Positions 1 to 6,696 of a stretch of 21,563 nucleotides of DNA are shown piece after piece. The notes beneath the pieces are model-generated. The model was not told where the DNA came from and did not search any database. It saw only the letters and a program-made list of their open reading frames with translations. Made by a program: the position numbers and the translations under genes. The first letter of the stretch is position 1. Each line of letters starts with the position of its first letter. Location of the stretch: positions 1 through 21,563 of the IMG/VR virus record IMGVR_UViG_3300015360_000221; one strand, given 5' to 3'. The stretch is from a virus.

Positions 1-1031
1 AACGAAATAGGACTAAGTTCAGGTGCTGGACCAAAGAATATAATACTTGGAATTGGAGGATCAACTATAATGATCGACGGAATGCTAATTGGCCCAATCG
101 GACCAATGTCCAAGCATGGGAAAACAATTTGAGGTAACGTCAAAAGTGTTGATGGAGCTTCAACGTCTGGAATGCCAATATCTGGAAAAGGAGGAATTTC
201 AGGAATTGGTATTTCAAAAGGAGTGTTTAATTCTTCTGATGGCGGTTCTTCCGGGTTTTGTCTTTGTATTGGGCTTTGTACTATTTGGCAAGTATCATTT
301 TCTACAGTCACAATTGGATCGATGTTTGTTCCCGGAGGAAAAACATGAGTGCCAGATTGATCTGTTGTCGTAAAAGTTCCGTCGCCAAAATCTATTCTAA
401 ATCTTGAGAAATTTCCATTTATGATTAAATTAAAAAAAGTGACAGTGCCTTCGCAATTGCTGCTTGATTCTGTGACTATTCTAAATTCCAGCACAATGTC
501 AGGACATGCCGCATCATCTAAACAAGTAGATTCATCTTCCAATGCACCAAGGGTACAAGTTAGCGTTTCTTCACCTATGTCACATACGCCAGTGGATGTG
601 ATCCTTGTTACGGTTGCTCCTGTAATATCGGTACAAATTTCTCCAATGAATTTTTCCGTTCTGTAAATAGATTCAACGATTTGATTGTGATGTTCTGCTA
701 TTATAAATCCACGAACATAAACTCCTGCTTTGTTTGACTTTGTTTGTGTTCCGCCTATATTTCTTGCACATCTTTTTAATTTATAAATCTTTCCATTAGA
801 GTTTTTATCAACTTCGTCGTAATAAAATAATTCTCCAGATATATTGGCGAATCCATTTTCGCTCCATTGTTCAGCAGCATCTGCTGAAACTGGTCTGATT
901 TCAATTTCTTCTGACCAAGGAGAATTGTCTGAAGACAACACAGCCTCGGAAGTATTGAAAACCAAGAATAGAGTTCTGTTCGAATCTAATCCTAGAGGAT
1001 ACGCTGGTTCTGGTGGGAATGCTACTGCCAT
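1..1031 (-). CDS. PKD-like tail-associated protein with Ile/Pro-rich C-terminus, partial (C-terminus outside window)
   Basis: The minus-strand frame starting with ATG at 1031 stays open to the window edge (343 codons seen). Residues 1-130 match the N-terminal module of the next two upstream genes: a YP..LD start, an E/LFYYDE segment near 67-73 and the signature IAEHHNQIVESI at 111-122. Residues about 190-250 look like a degenerate PKD/Ig-like domain, with FRIDFGDGTF at 211-220. From about residue 261 the chain becomes unusually rich in Pro and Ile (for example IPIPEIPPFPDIGIP), with no recognised fold. There are nine cysteines. No clear Shine-Dalgarno precedes the ATG; the start is chosen because the module shared with its paralogs begins there. 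The role is inferred as an external tail, fibre or decoration protein, from PKD-like content and position. The product name is uncertain. Confidence 0.7.
   Translation of the reverse strand, partial: MAVAFPPEPAYPLGLDSNRTLFLVFNTSEAVLSSDNSPWSEEIEIRPVSADAAEQWSENGFANISGELFYYDEVDKNSNGKIYKLKRCARNIGGTQTKSNKAGVYVRGFIIAEHHNQIVESIYRTEKFIGEICTDITGATVTRITSTGVCDIGEETLTCTLGALEDESTCLDDAACPDIVLEFRIVTESSSNCEGTVTFFNLIINGNFSRFRIDFGDGTFTTTDQSGTHVFPPGTNIDPIVTVENDTCQIVQSPIQRQNPEEPPSEELNTPFEIPIPEIPPFPDIGIPDVEAPSTLLTLPQIVFPCLDIGPIGPISIPSIIIVDPPIPSIIFFGPAPELSPIS
870..888. repeat. 8-bp inverted repeat with 3-base loop
   Basis: TTCAGCAG (870-877), loop CAT, CTGCTGAA (881-888). It lies inside the coding sequence of the leftmost PKD-like gene. 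Confidence 0.8.
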
Positions 1032-1087
1032 TTGTATTATTTATACAGGGTGCTGCGACTTTCTGCCTTTATGAAGAATTGTACGTT

Positions 1088-3397
1088 TCAATATATGCCC
1101 GTAATCCATTGTTCGCCAGATGGTCTAATTCCTAAGTTTGAAAAAGTTAAATCTTGTCCGTTGAATTTAATGAAAGCACTCGTGCTGTAATCGAATGATA
1201 AATAAGCGTTTTTATCATGATCCGAAGTGACTTTCAAAGTGTTTTCATTAGAATCAAACGATTCCACCGTTGTGTCTTGCACCGATCTAAATGCAATAGT
1301 GCTTGATCCGCCTGTTTCCCAAGTGCCAGTTGTGTCGTTAAAGGCGGCTATGCTTCCAGAGTTATTGAAAAAGAATACGCCATTATCTAAATCAACCAAT
1401 TCTCCTTCAACCTTTGTGCTTCCGGGCATGTCTGGCATTTTCTTTAAACTAATGAAAGGATCAGATGTTATGCCGTCTGTTTTATAAAAACTTTTAATCC
1501 TAAAGAACGACCCAACGCCATCGTTTCTTAGTATATATCCAGTGTTGTCTTTCCACGCAGTTCTGTATACTGCAAACCTTCCTTCGTCAGGTTCGCCACT
1601 AGTATATGACGACGTAACATGTTCCATTAACTCATCGGCTCCATTCGTATAATTTGAAATATTAAGTGTATTGTTTGTAGCGGTAAGAGTTGGAGCATAA
1701 TTTAATGTTGTCCGAACTTGATAAGAATTATTAGTATTTGGAGTTTCTGTTGGTTCGGGACCAAATAAGAAGTATGTTTTGTCTCCAGAGTTTAAAGCGG
1801 CCCAATTCCAAGGACGAGTAATAGTTAAACTAGGCTCAGGGAAAAAAGTATCGCTAAATCCTTCGTATTCAACTATCTTTATGGTTTGATCCGCAAGCGG
1901 CGATCCGCCGCTTGCCCAAAACATTAAAGCAGTGCCTTTGTTTCCAGAATTTGTAGTTGTCCTTGGAGCAAAAGATGTGTTTTTGTTAAATTCTTTTTTT
2001 GCTCGTTCTTCTTCCCCTGTTCCAGTTAAAAACGCACTACTTCTTGAAACTGTTTTCGTTTGTGTAGCTGTTTTAAATGTTTCGCTAATTAGCCCAAATT
2101 CATGTCCTATAACATCGGTGGAATTTGTAAACGTAAACAACCAAAGACTTCTATCTTCTATTATGTCTATTGAGTTTTCGTATGTTGTTATTCTGTAAGA
2201 ATTATACTGCGTATCAACTCTTAACTTTAAATCATACACACCACCAATGCTATAAGATGCTTTAGTTGATGAAAGGCTGGAATGTGTTAAATCGTCTCCA
2301 AGCGACCAAGTGTATTCTGTGATAGGGTCGATTGGAGAACCGCTTCCATTTAATTTTTCACCACCATTTGATCTAGTTGAGGAATGGTTACCTTCAGGCA
2401 CTTCAATGTTTATGATTGCGTTTGTTTTCGATCTTATTGTCGGCGGGATTGCAAATGGTCCACCGGGGTTAGTTGCCAACCTATCAAAAGACGGAGCATC
2501 GTCTCCTGCGGTTGCTAATTGACTAACGGTTGGAATGAAATCTATTACGGCTTCTTGAGGAGCTTCCACTCTTGCATTAATTAGTTGTTTGAATTGAACT
2601 ACATCTTCTCCGCAACCATTGCTTACCGTTAATTTAACGTCATATATTCCGGGGCAAGTATATGTTTTGGTTACAGTTCCGCCGTCTAAATCTTCTACTA
2701 TTACTCCGACTTGATCTGGAGGAACAACGCTTGTTACAGATATGTTAGCTCCCGGAGATATTATTGAACATGCTGACATTGTGCATGACACTGCCGACAA
2801 GCAAGACTGATCTCCAAAGTCCCAAATAAATGTTTTTGGATTACTTCCCAATCTAAAGCTTTGGTCTTCAAACGTAACAGTCAAAGGAATCAACCCAACT
2901 GTTTTGTTAACAGTAAACCATGCTCTAGGAGTTAGAATTAGTTTTTTTAGAAAATTTATTCTTCCAACTATTGTGTTGCCCAAAGGAGTGGAATCTACAG
3001 TGCCTTTTATTCCCACGAATTCTTGTATGGCAATAATAGCATCTTTAATATTATTGTGATGAGCAGCCATCACATTTTGAGTGATGTTTGTAATGAATCT
3101 TCTTTTGGAAACATCTGTGAAATTTGGCAGCAATTCCAAGCCATTAAATGTTGTGGCTGTTTTAGAAGAATAGAAGAAACTTATGGCACGATCATCTATA
3201 TCGCTGCATTGTTCGGTTAATGTGATTAGCCCAGAATCTGGAAATTTTGCCATAGCAGCAGCATCTCCTTGCACTGCTACAGAACTATCTCCGGGAGTAT
3301 AATCTTCGGACAATTGAACTCTTAACGAATCATGAGTTAGGTACAAATTGGTATCATCATCAAATGATTGAGGATAATTACTAGATGTTGGTATCAT
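1088..3397 (-). CDS. PKD-domain structural protein with kelch/propeller-like C-terminus (probable host-contact protein)
   Basis: This is a 769-residue protein. Residues 1-130 carry the module shared with both neighbours, including AAHHNNIKDAI at 111-121. A first PKD-like domain spans about 157-275: WDFGD at 192-196, then a Cys-containing insertion (Cys199, 205, 210), then CPGIYDVKLTVSNGCG at 248-263. A second spans about 281-414, with WSLGDD at 364-369 and GGVYDLKLRV at 385-394. The remaining 350 residues are beta-rich and Asn/Thr-rich. The stretch GVFFFNNSGSIAAFNDTTG and the ending SGEQWITGIY recall kelch-like propeller domains of phage structural proteins; this is recollection, not a search. 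The ATG at 3397 has the Shine-Dalgarno AGGAG (3402-3406), which overlaps the stop codon of the upstream gene. Probable job: surface binding at the tail or baseplate periphery. Confidence 0.75.
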   Translation of the reverse strand: MIPTSSNYPQSFDDDTNLYLTHDSLRVQLSEDYTPGDSSVAVQGDAAAMAKFPDSGLITLTEQCSDIDDRAISFFYSSKTATTFNGLELLPNFTDVSKRRFITNITQNVMAAHHNNIKDAIIAIQEFVGIKGTVDSTPLGNTIVGRINFLKKLILTPRAWFTVNKTVGLIPLTVTFEDQSFRLGSNPKTFIWDFGDQSCLSAVSCTMSACSIISPGANISVTSVVPPDQVGVIVEDLDGGTVTKTYTCPGIYDVKLTVSNGCGEDVVQFKQLINARVEAPQEAVIDFIPTVSQLATAGDDAPSFDRLATNPGGPFAIPPTIRSKTNAIINIEVPEGNHSSTRSNGGEKLNGSGSPIDPITEYTWSLGDDLTHSSLSSTKASYSIGGVYDLKLRVDTQYNSYRITTYENSIDIIEDRSLWLFTFTNSTDVIGHEFGLISETFKTATQTKTVSRSSAFLTGTGEEERAKKEFNKNTSFAPRTTTNSGNKGTALMFWASGGSPLADQTIKIVEYEGFSDTFFPEPSLTITRPWNWAALNSGDKTYFLFGPEPTETPNTNNSYQVRTTLNYAPTLTATNNTLNISNYTNGADELMEHVTSSYTSGEPDEGRFAVYRTAWKDNTGYILRNDGVGSFFRIKSFYKTDGITSDPFISLKKMPDMPGSTKVEGELVDLDNGVFFFNNSGSIAAFNDTTGTWETGGSSTIAFRSVQDTTVESFDSNENTLKVTSDHDKNAYLSFDYSTSAFIKFNGQDLTFSNLGIRPSGEQWITGIY
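1893..1915. repeat. 10-bp GC-rich inverted repeat with 3-base loop
   Basis: GCAAGCGGCG (1893-1902), loop ATC, CGCCGCTTGC (1906-1915). It sits inside the 769-residue PKD gene and is far more GC-rich than its surroundings. No U-tract follows on either strand. Confidence 0.85.
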
Positions 3398-3404
3398 TTT
3401 TCTC

Positions 3405-4436
3405 CTACAGGACGATGATTGTATCTTTTAAAAACACTCTTCTTAGTTGTTGTGTTGAAAGCACTAATAGCAATGAAGGTTCATATTCTCCGGGACTATC
3501 ATACGTATGAGTGACAGAATGTATATCTGGATCAGTTATGCTTTCTGTTTGTCCGTCATCAAAAATCCAAAATCGTTGTACTATTTCTCCATCTGATTGA
3601 TCTACAAATTCGAATTCTTGTGGGGACGTGCTCAAATTAGAAGCTGTTTCCACCGAGTAATTTGGCAAATTAGAATCAGATGGTGCTACGTAAAAAAATT
3701 GTATAGTGTTATCTTCCGACACTTCGATGTAGTTGTTTTTTGTAACCACCCCTTGAGCACCATTAGATGTAATTATGCTTAGTTTTACAGTATATATTCC
3801 TTCTTGTTGGTAAGTGTGAAAGGGACTTTTCAATATAGAAGTTGTCCCATCCCCAAAATCCCAAAAATATCTTACAACATCTCCTCCTGAAAAATTTTGA
3901 AATCTTACTGATAATGGTGGCGAACCCTTTCTTGGGAATGATCGGAAAAGAGGTTTTGGAGACAAAAATTTATTTTCAAGAGTTTTTAATCTTCCATTTA
4001 GAGAATCGGCATTTGGGTTTGTCTCTAGTCCGACATAATTCTCAATATTTATGATTGCATCTTTAACGGCATTGTGGTGTTCTGCCATTACTGCGTTTGA
4101 TACATATGATCCAGCGTCCCAAGGATGTTGCACAGACCCTGCAAACGCCCTAATTAACTCACTAAAGGTTGTGTTAGTCCTTGAATCATAATATATTAGT
4201 TCTGAATTTCCTGCTTCTCCTGCTGGTGGTCCGATTCTCAACAAACCTTTGCTTGGAAAAATGCTAGCATCATCTACAATTATTTTTTTTCCATTAAACC
4301 CAATGCTCTGCTTTAGTTGTGTTTGAGCATTGTTTTTAGCTTCGTACAATATGTCTTTATCGTCAATTGCGTCTGGATACACTGACAAATCGCCAGATAC
4401 ATATCCATCGTCAAGACTTGATACTCTGTCAACCAC
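3405..4436 (-). CDS. Tandem PKD-domain structural protein (343 aa)
   Basis: It starts with GTG at 4436, supported by AAGGAG at 4442-4447 with a 5-base spacer; that Shine-Dalgarno lies inside the last codons of the upstream coiled-coil gene. Residues 45-137 form a module common in phage minor structural proteins: KIIVDDASIFPSKGLLRIG, an ELIYYD strand, then AEHHNAVKDAIINIENYVG at 118-136. A canonical PKD domain follows at about 163-240 (FWDFGDGT at 191-198, HTYQQEGIYTVKLSI at 207-221). A second, more diverged one sits at about 246-343 (FWIFDDGQT at 289-297, HTYDSPGEY at 310-318). The protein ends right after the second PKD, so it lacks the long C-terminal extension of its downstream paralog. 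PKD and Ig-like folds are known on virion surfaces; binding to a host glycan or protein is inference. Confidence 0.77.
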   Translation of the reverse strand: MVDRVSSLDDGYVSGDLSVYPDAIDDKDILYEAKNNAQTQLKQSIGFNGKKIIVDDASIFPSKGLLRIGPPAGEAGNSELIYYDSRTNTTFSELIRAFAGSVQHPWDAGSYVSNAVMAEHHNAVKDAIINIENYVGLETNPNADSLNGRLKTLENKFLSPKPLFRSFPRKGSPPLSVRFQNFSGGDVVRYFWDFGDGTTSILKSPFHTYQQEGIYTVKLSIITSNGAQGVVTKNNYIEVSEDNTIQFFYVAPSDSNLPNYSVETASNLSTSPQEFEFVDQSDGEIVQRFWIFDDGQTESITDPDIHSVTHTYDSPGEYEPSLLLVLSTQQLRRVFLKDTIIVL

Positions 4437-4438
4437 TG

Positions 4439-5086
4439 CTACTCCTTACATATTGTTTTGGGGGAATCTAACTTATTCTGTCGATCAAAAGAGTCGTTTA
4501 ATATATTGATGGTTTCTTTTTTAATTGGAGCGTCATCGCTCAAAGATAAAATAGCCTTCACTAATTCAATATCTAGTGGTTGTCTGAGCAACATTCTCAT
4601 TTCCAACTCACTTCTTAATTTTTGCTCCCAATATTCAGTTTGGGCTTTTATATCGTCAAATTGCTTTATTTTTTCTTTCTTTTCTAGGGATTGATAAGCT
4701 TCATAGAAAAAATTAGCTTCTTCCTTTGCGAATTTTAGTTTTTTACACATGCTATTTTCAGAGCGATCTATTCCATCTATTTTTCGTTTGATTTGTCTTG
4801 TTTTTATTTCAATCTCAGCTTGGAAATTATTGTTTTCGATGGATTGTCTTAATTTTTCCATCTCTATAATCATCAACAACTTGCGGTCTTCTATGTCTTC
4901 TAATTCTAAATTGATAGAATCCATTGTTTCTTTTCGTGACTGCAACTCTCTTAAGCATCTCCACAATTTGGCTTGAATTGTTGGTTCTTTGCCAATTACA
5001 AAATATTTAAGCTGAAAAAAACTATGACGATCAACTATTTCATTTTTTAAAAGTTCTTCAATTTTTTCGTTGTATTCGCTTGACAT
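4439..5086 (-). CDS. Coiled-coil protein of unknown function
   Basis: This is a 215-residue, highly charged protein, mostly predicted helix by eye, with heptad-like Leu/Ile spacing from about 50 to 165 and no signal peptide or membrane segment. The C-terminal third contains a conserved-looking block, YWEQKLRSELEMRMLL at about 152-167, followed by QPLDIELVKAILSLSDDAPI. The ATG at 5086 has a strong Shine-Dalgarno (AAGGAG, 5092-5097, 5-base spacer). The gene is first after the divergent plus-strand gene and is followed after two bases by the PKD gene. The position suggests an assembly or structural accessory role (for example a fibre chaperone), but I do not recognise the family and the function is left open. 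Confidence 0.62.
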   Translation of the reverse strand: MSSEYNEKIEELLKNEIVDRHSFFQLKYFVIGKEPTIQAKLWRCLRELQSRKETMDSINLELEDIEDRKLLMIIEMEKLRQSIENNNFQAEIEIKTRQIKRKIDGIDRSENSMCKKLKFAKEEANFFYEAYQSLEKKEKIKQFDDIKAQTEYWEQKLRSELEMRMLLRQPLDIELVKAILSLSDDAPIKKETINILNDSFDRQNKLDSPKTICKE

Positions 5087-5108
5087 ACAGACTCCTTTTG
5101 GTCATAAT
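5080..5108 (+). promoter_or_regulatory. Sigma70-type promoter for the plus-strand gene
   Basis: A perfect -35 TTGACA (5080-5085) is followed by a 17-base spacer and CATAAT (5103-5108), five of six matches to TATAAT. Predicted transcription would start near 5115, giving a leader of about 20 bases before the ATG at 5134; a weak GTGAG (5123-5127) could serve as ribosome binding site. The -35 overlaps the start codon of the divergent coiled-coil gene. The match is by eye; activity is inferred. Confidence 0.58.
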
Positions 5109-5131
5109 ACTGGTTTAATATAGTGAGACAA
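5104..5131 (-). promoter_or_regulatory. Possible divergent minus-strand promoter
   Basis: Read on the minus strand, TTGTCT (5126-5131, four of six matches to -35) is followed by 16 bases and TATTAT (5104-5109, five of six matches to -10). It overlaps the -10 of the plus-strand promoter and would start a transcript almost at the Shine-Dalgarno of the coiled-coil gene. In AT-rich DNA such a match can arise by chance, so this is a weak call. Confidence 0.25.
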
Positions 5132-5133
5132 TT

Positions 5134-5646
5134 ATGTACTTAAAAAATACTAGATGTTATCTTTCTGGCGCAATCGAACATTGTGAAAATAAAACTAATT
5201 GGCGATTAGAGCCAAAAGTAATTTTGCATGAGCAATTTGGCGTTCAGGTCTTTGATCCATTTGACGACCCGAAACAACAATGGGTGCCAACATTGGAAAA
5301 AGCAAGGCTAGAACAAAATTATGACGAATTGTCAAAGGTTGCTCGTAATTTCGTTCGAAAAGACTTATGCTTGGTTGATCGTTGCGATTTTTTAATTGCT
5401 CACGTCCCTTACAAAGTACCAACTACAGGTACTGTTCATGAAATAATTAATAGTAACAATGCTAAAAAACCTACATTGCTTGTGTGTCCGCAAGGCAAAG
5501 AGTTTATTTCATCATGGTATTATGGGTTTATTCCACACAAGTTCATGTTTTCAAGCTGGGAAGAATTGTACAAATATCTTAATGAAGTAAATGTTGGACT
5601 TCATAAAAACGAAGACAAATGGTCTTTTGTTTACGAGTTGATATAA
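5134..5646 (+). CDS. Nucleoside 2-deoxyribosyltransferase-like protein
   Basis: This is the only plus-strand gene (170 aa). It has the layout of the nucleoside 2-deoxyribosyltransferase-like family: an N-terminal strand with YLSGAIE (9-15) followed by W23-R24, the segment VFDPFDDP (39-46), an Asp-containing stretch RKDLCLVDRCDFLIAHV (75-91), and GTVHEI (99-104), whose Glu103 is in the place of the family's catalytic Glu. Enzymes of this fold move deoxyribose between bases or hydrolyse the N-glycosidic bond; phage members may serve nucleotide salvage or modified-base metabolism. The substrate cannot be told. It has its own promoter, and its last 16 bases overlap the 3' end of the convergent 145-residue gene. 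Strand, promoter and enzymatic nature all set it apart from the surrounding structural operon. Confidence 0.75.
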   Translation: MYLKNTRCYLSGAIEHCENKTNWRLEPKVILHEQFGVQVFDPFDDPKQQWVPTLEKARLEQNYDELSKVARNFVRKDLCLVDRCDFLIAHVPYKVPTTGTVHEIINSNNAKKPTLLVCPQGKEFISSWYYGFIPHKFMFSSWEELYKYLNEVNVGLHKNEDKWSFVYELI

Positions 5647-6068
5647 TGATACACGTCGTAATATGTAAATCTACATTTCAACGTATATGATATTGGCACA
5701 CTCATTACCTTATACAATGGGTTGGATAAGGTAATGTCATATTCTTTTAAAGACAATCCGTCACAATCCCATTTTTCTGTGATTATATTTGTAAATTTAG
5801 AAGAATCATCGCTCCACAAAAAAATAGTTCCGTTTTTTACGAACCGCATACTGTTTTTAAGAGTTTCGCAACTATTTTTCGAAGGTTTGGTTATTGATAT
5901 TTCAATACAATCACTTGTATCTGGAATAGCTGTTATTTGGATGAACATTTCAGGAACTATTATGTCACATTTGTAGTTCTCGCCAACAAATGACCACATT
6001 ACTCTTTTAGTTTTTTTAGACATAATATCTGACATTATGAAATTACGTTTTTTTGCCAAGGTTTTCAT
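5631..6068 (-). CDS. Hypothetical protein (145 aa)
   Basis: This is an unrecognised protein with a Lys-rich N-terminus (about 1-22) and then a mixed, probably beta-rich body with four cysteines. It has no signal peptide or membrane helix. Its ATG (6066-6068) shares one base with the stop of the upstream glycosyltransferase-like gene (TGATG), so translation is likely coupled and the full-length start is preferred over the internal Met12 and Met16. Its 3' end overlaps the convergent plus-strand gene by 16 bases and contains the 11-bp inverted repeat at 5703-5736. No function is proposed. Confidence 0.6.
   Translation of the reverse strand: MKTLAKKRNFIMSDIMSKKTKRVMWSFVGENYKCDIIVPEMFIQITAIPDTSDCIEISITKPSKNSCETLKNSMRFVKNGTIFLWSDDSSKFTNIITEKWDCDGLSLKEYDITLSNPLYKVMSVPISYTLKCRFTYYDVYHYINS
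5703..5736. repeat. 11-bp perfect inverted repeat, 12-base loop
   Basis: CATTACCTTAT (5703-5713) and ATAAGGTAATG (5726-5736) are perfect reverse complements. The hairpin lies 57 bases past the stop of the plus-strand gene and inside the C-terminal codons of the 145-residue minus-strand gene. On the plus strand it is followed by TCATATTCTTTT, a poor U-tract, so a terminator for the plus-strand transcript is possible but weakly supported. Confidence 0.5.
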
Positions 6069-6673
6069 CAGCAGATTTTAGCTCCCAATATTGCCTTAAA
6101 TTTACACCCCTTATCTATGGCATCTATGGCCCAAATGATTTTTGATTCATCTAATGAATCGTATGACATGTTTCCAATATCAATAAATGTTTTTCTGTTG
6201 ATCGTCAGTCCATTTAAGGTGCATTGAGTAAAATCTGCATACAAGTTGACTGGACGACCCTGATGATTGTAGTCTATAACTATTGGGAAAAATATATCTT
6301 TTTCGTTTTCCATAAATTGAAAGAATTTTTCGTCTATGTTGTATGGAACAACTGAACCTTCGATAACAATTATGTTCCATTCTGGATTTCCATTTTGCAT
6401 ACCAGTATTTATAAGAGATGTATAAGTGCCTCCGCCTTTGAAAACATTGCATAATTTTTTAATTTCATCAATATCTTCTTGTGAAGAATCTTCAGAAGTT
6501 ACGCAAATAATATCTTTGTCACGAAATCTCGTGCGAATACTATTAACAGTTGATTTTAACCTTCCGATATTATGCTCTGGGGATATGATTATAAACCCAA
6601 AGCTTACATCGTAATTGTATGAATACATTTTTTTAACCTTGTTTGTTTCAACCCACAGAGGATTCGTCACCAT
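6068..6673 (-). CDS. Glycosyltransferase family 2-like (GT-A fold) protein, DxD motif absent
   Basis: The 201-residue protein resembles small GT-A proteins. It has an opening strand and helix, SFGFIIISPEHNIGRLKSTV (24-43), a GGGTYTSLINTGMQNG segment, then a strand ending IIVIEGSVVP where family members normally carry DxD. A C-terminal block (GLTINRKTFIDIGNM ... WAIDAIDKGCKF) matches the usual acceptor-side region. Without DxD, activity is doubtful; it may be degenerate or metal-independent. The ATG at 6673 has no Shine-Dalgarno. Met16 (ATG at 6626-6628) is preceded by AAGG and lies just before the first strand of the fold, so it may be the true start. It is followed by the 145-residue gene with a one-base overlap. 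Possible roles are virion or host-surface sugar modification; this is inference. Confidence 0.52.
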   Translation of the reverse strand: MVTNPLWVETNKVKKMYSYNYDVSFGFIIISPEHNIGRLKSTVNSIRTRFRDKDIICVTSEDSSQEDIDEIKKLCNVFKGGGTYTSLINTGMQNGNPEWNIIVIEGSVVPYNIDEKFFQFMENEKDIFFPIVIDYNHQGRPVNLYADFTQCTLNGLTINRKTFIDIGNMSYDSLDESKIIWAIDAIDKGCKFKAILGAKIC

Positions 6674-6696
6674 TTGAATATATTTTTTAACATTTT

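Noticed and set aside
1038-1045. Minus-strand TATAAATA, identical to the T4 late promoter consensus, before the leftmost gene
   Set aside because: It is only 7 bases from the ATG, leaving almost no leader. Another exact copy lies inside the glycosyltransferase-like gene (6406-6413), and the other genes lack it, so chance is likely in AT-rich DNA.
3499-3510. 12-base palindrome TCATACGTATGA
   Set aside because: A single perfect palindrome of this length can occur by chance in 21 kb and it lies within codons with no partner sites seen.
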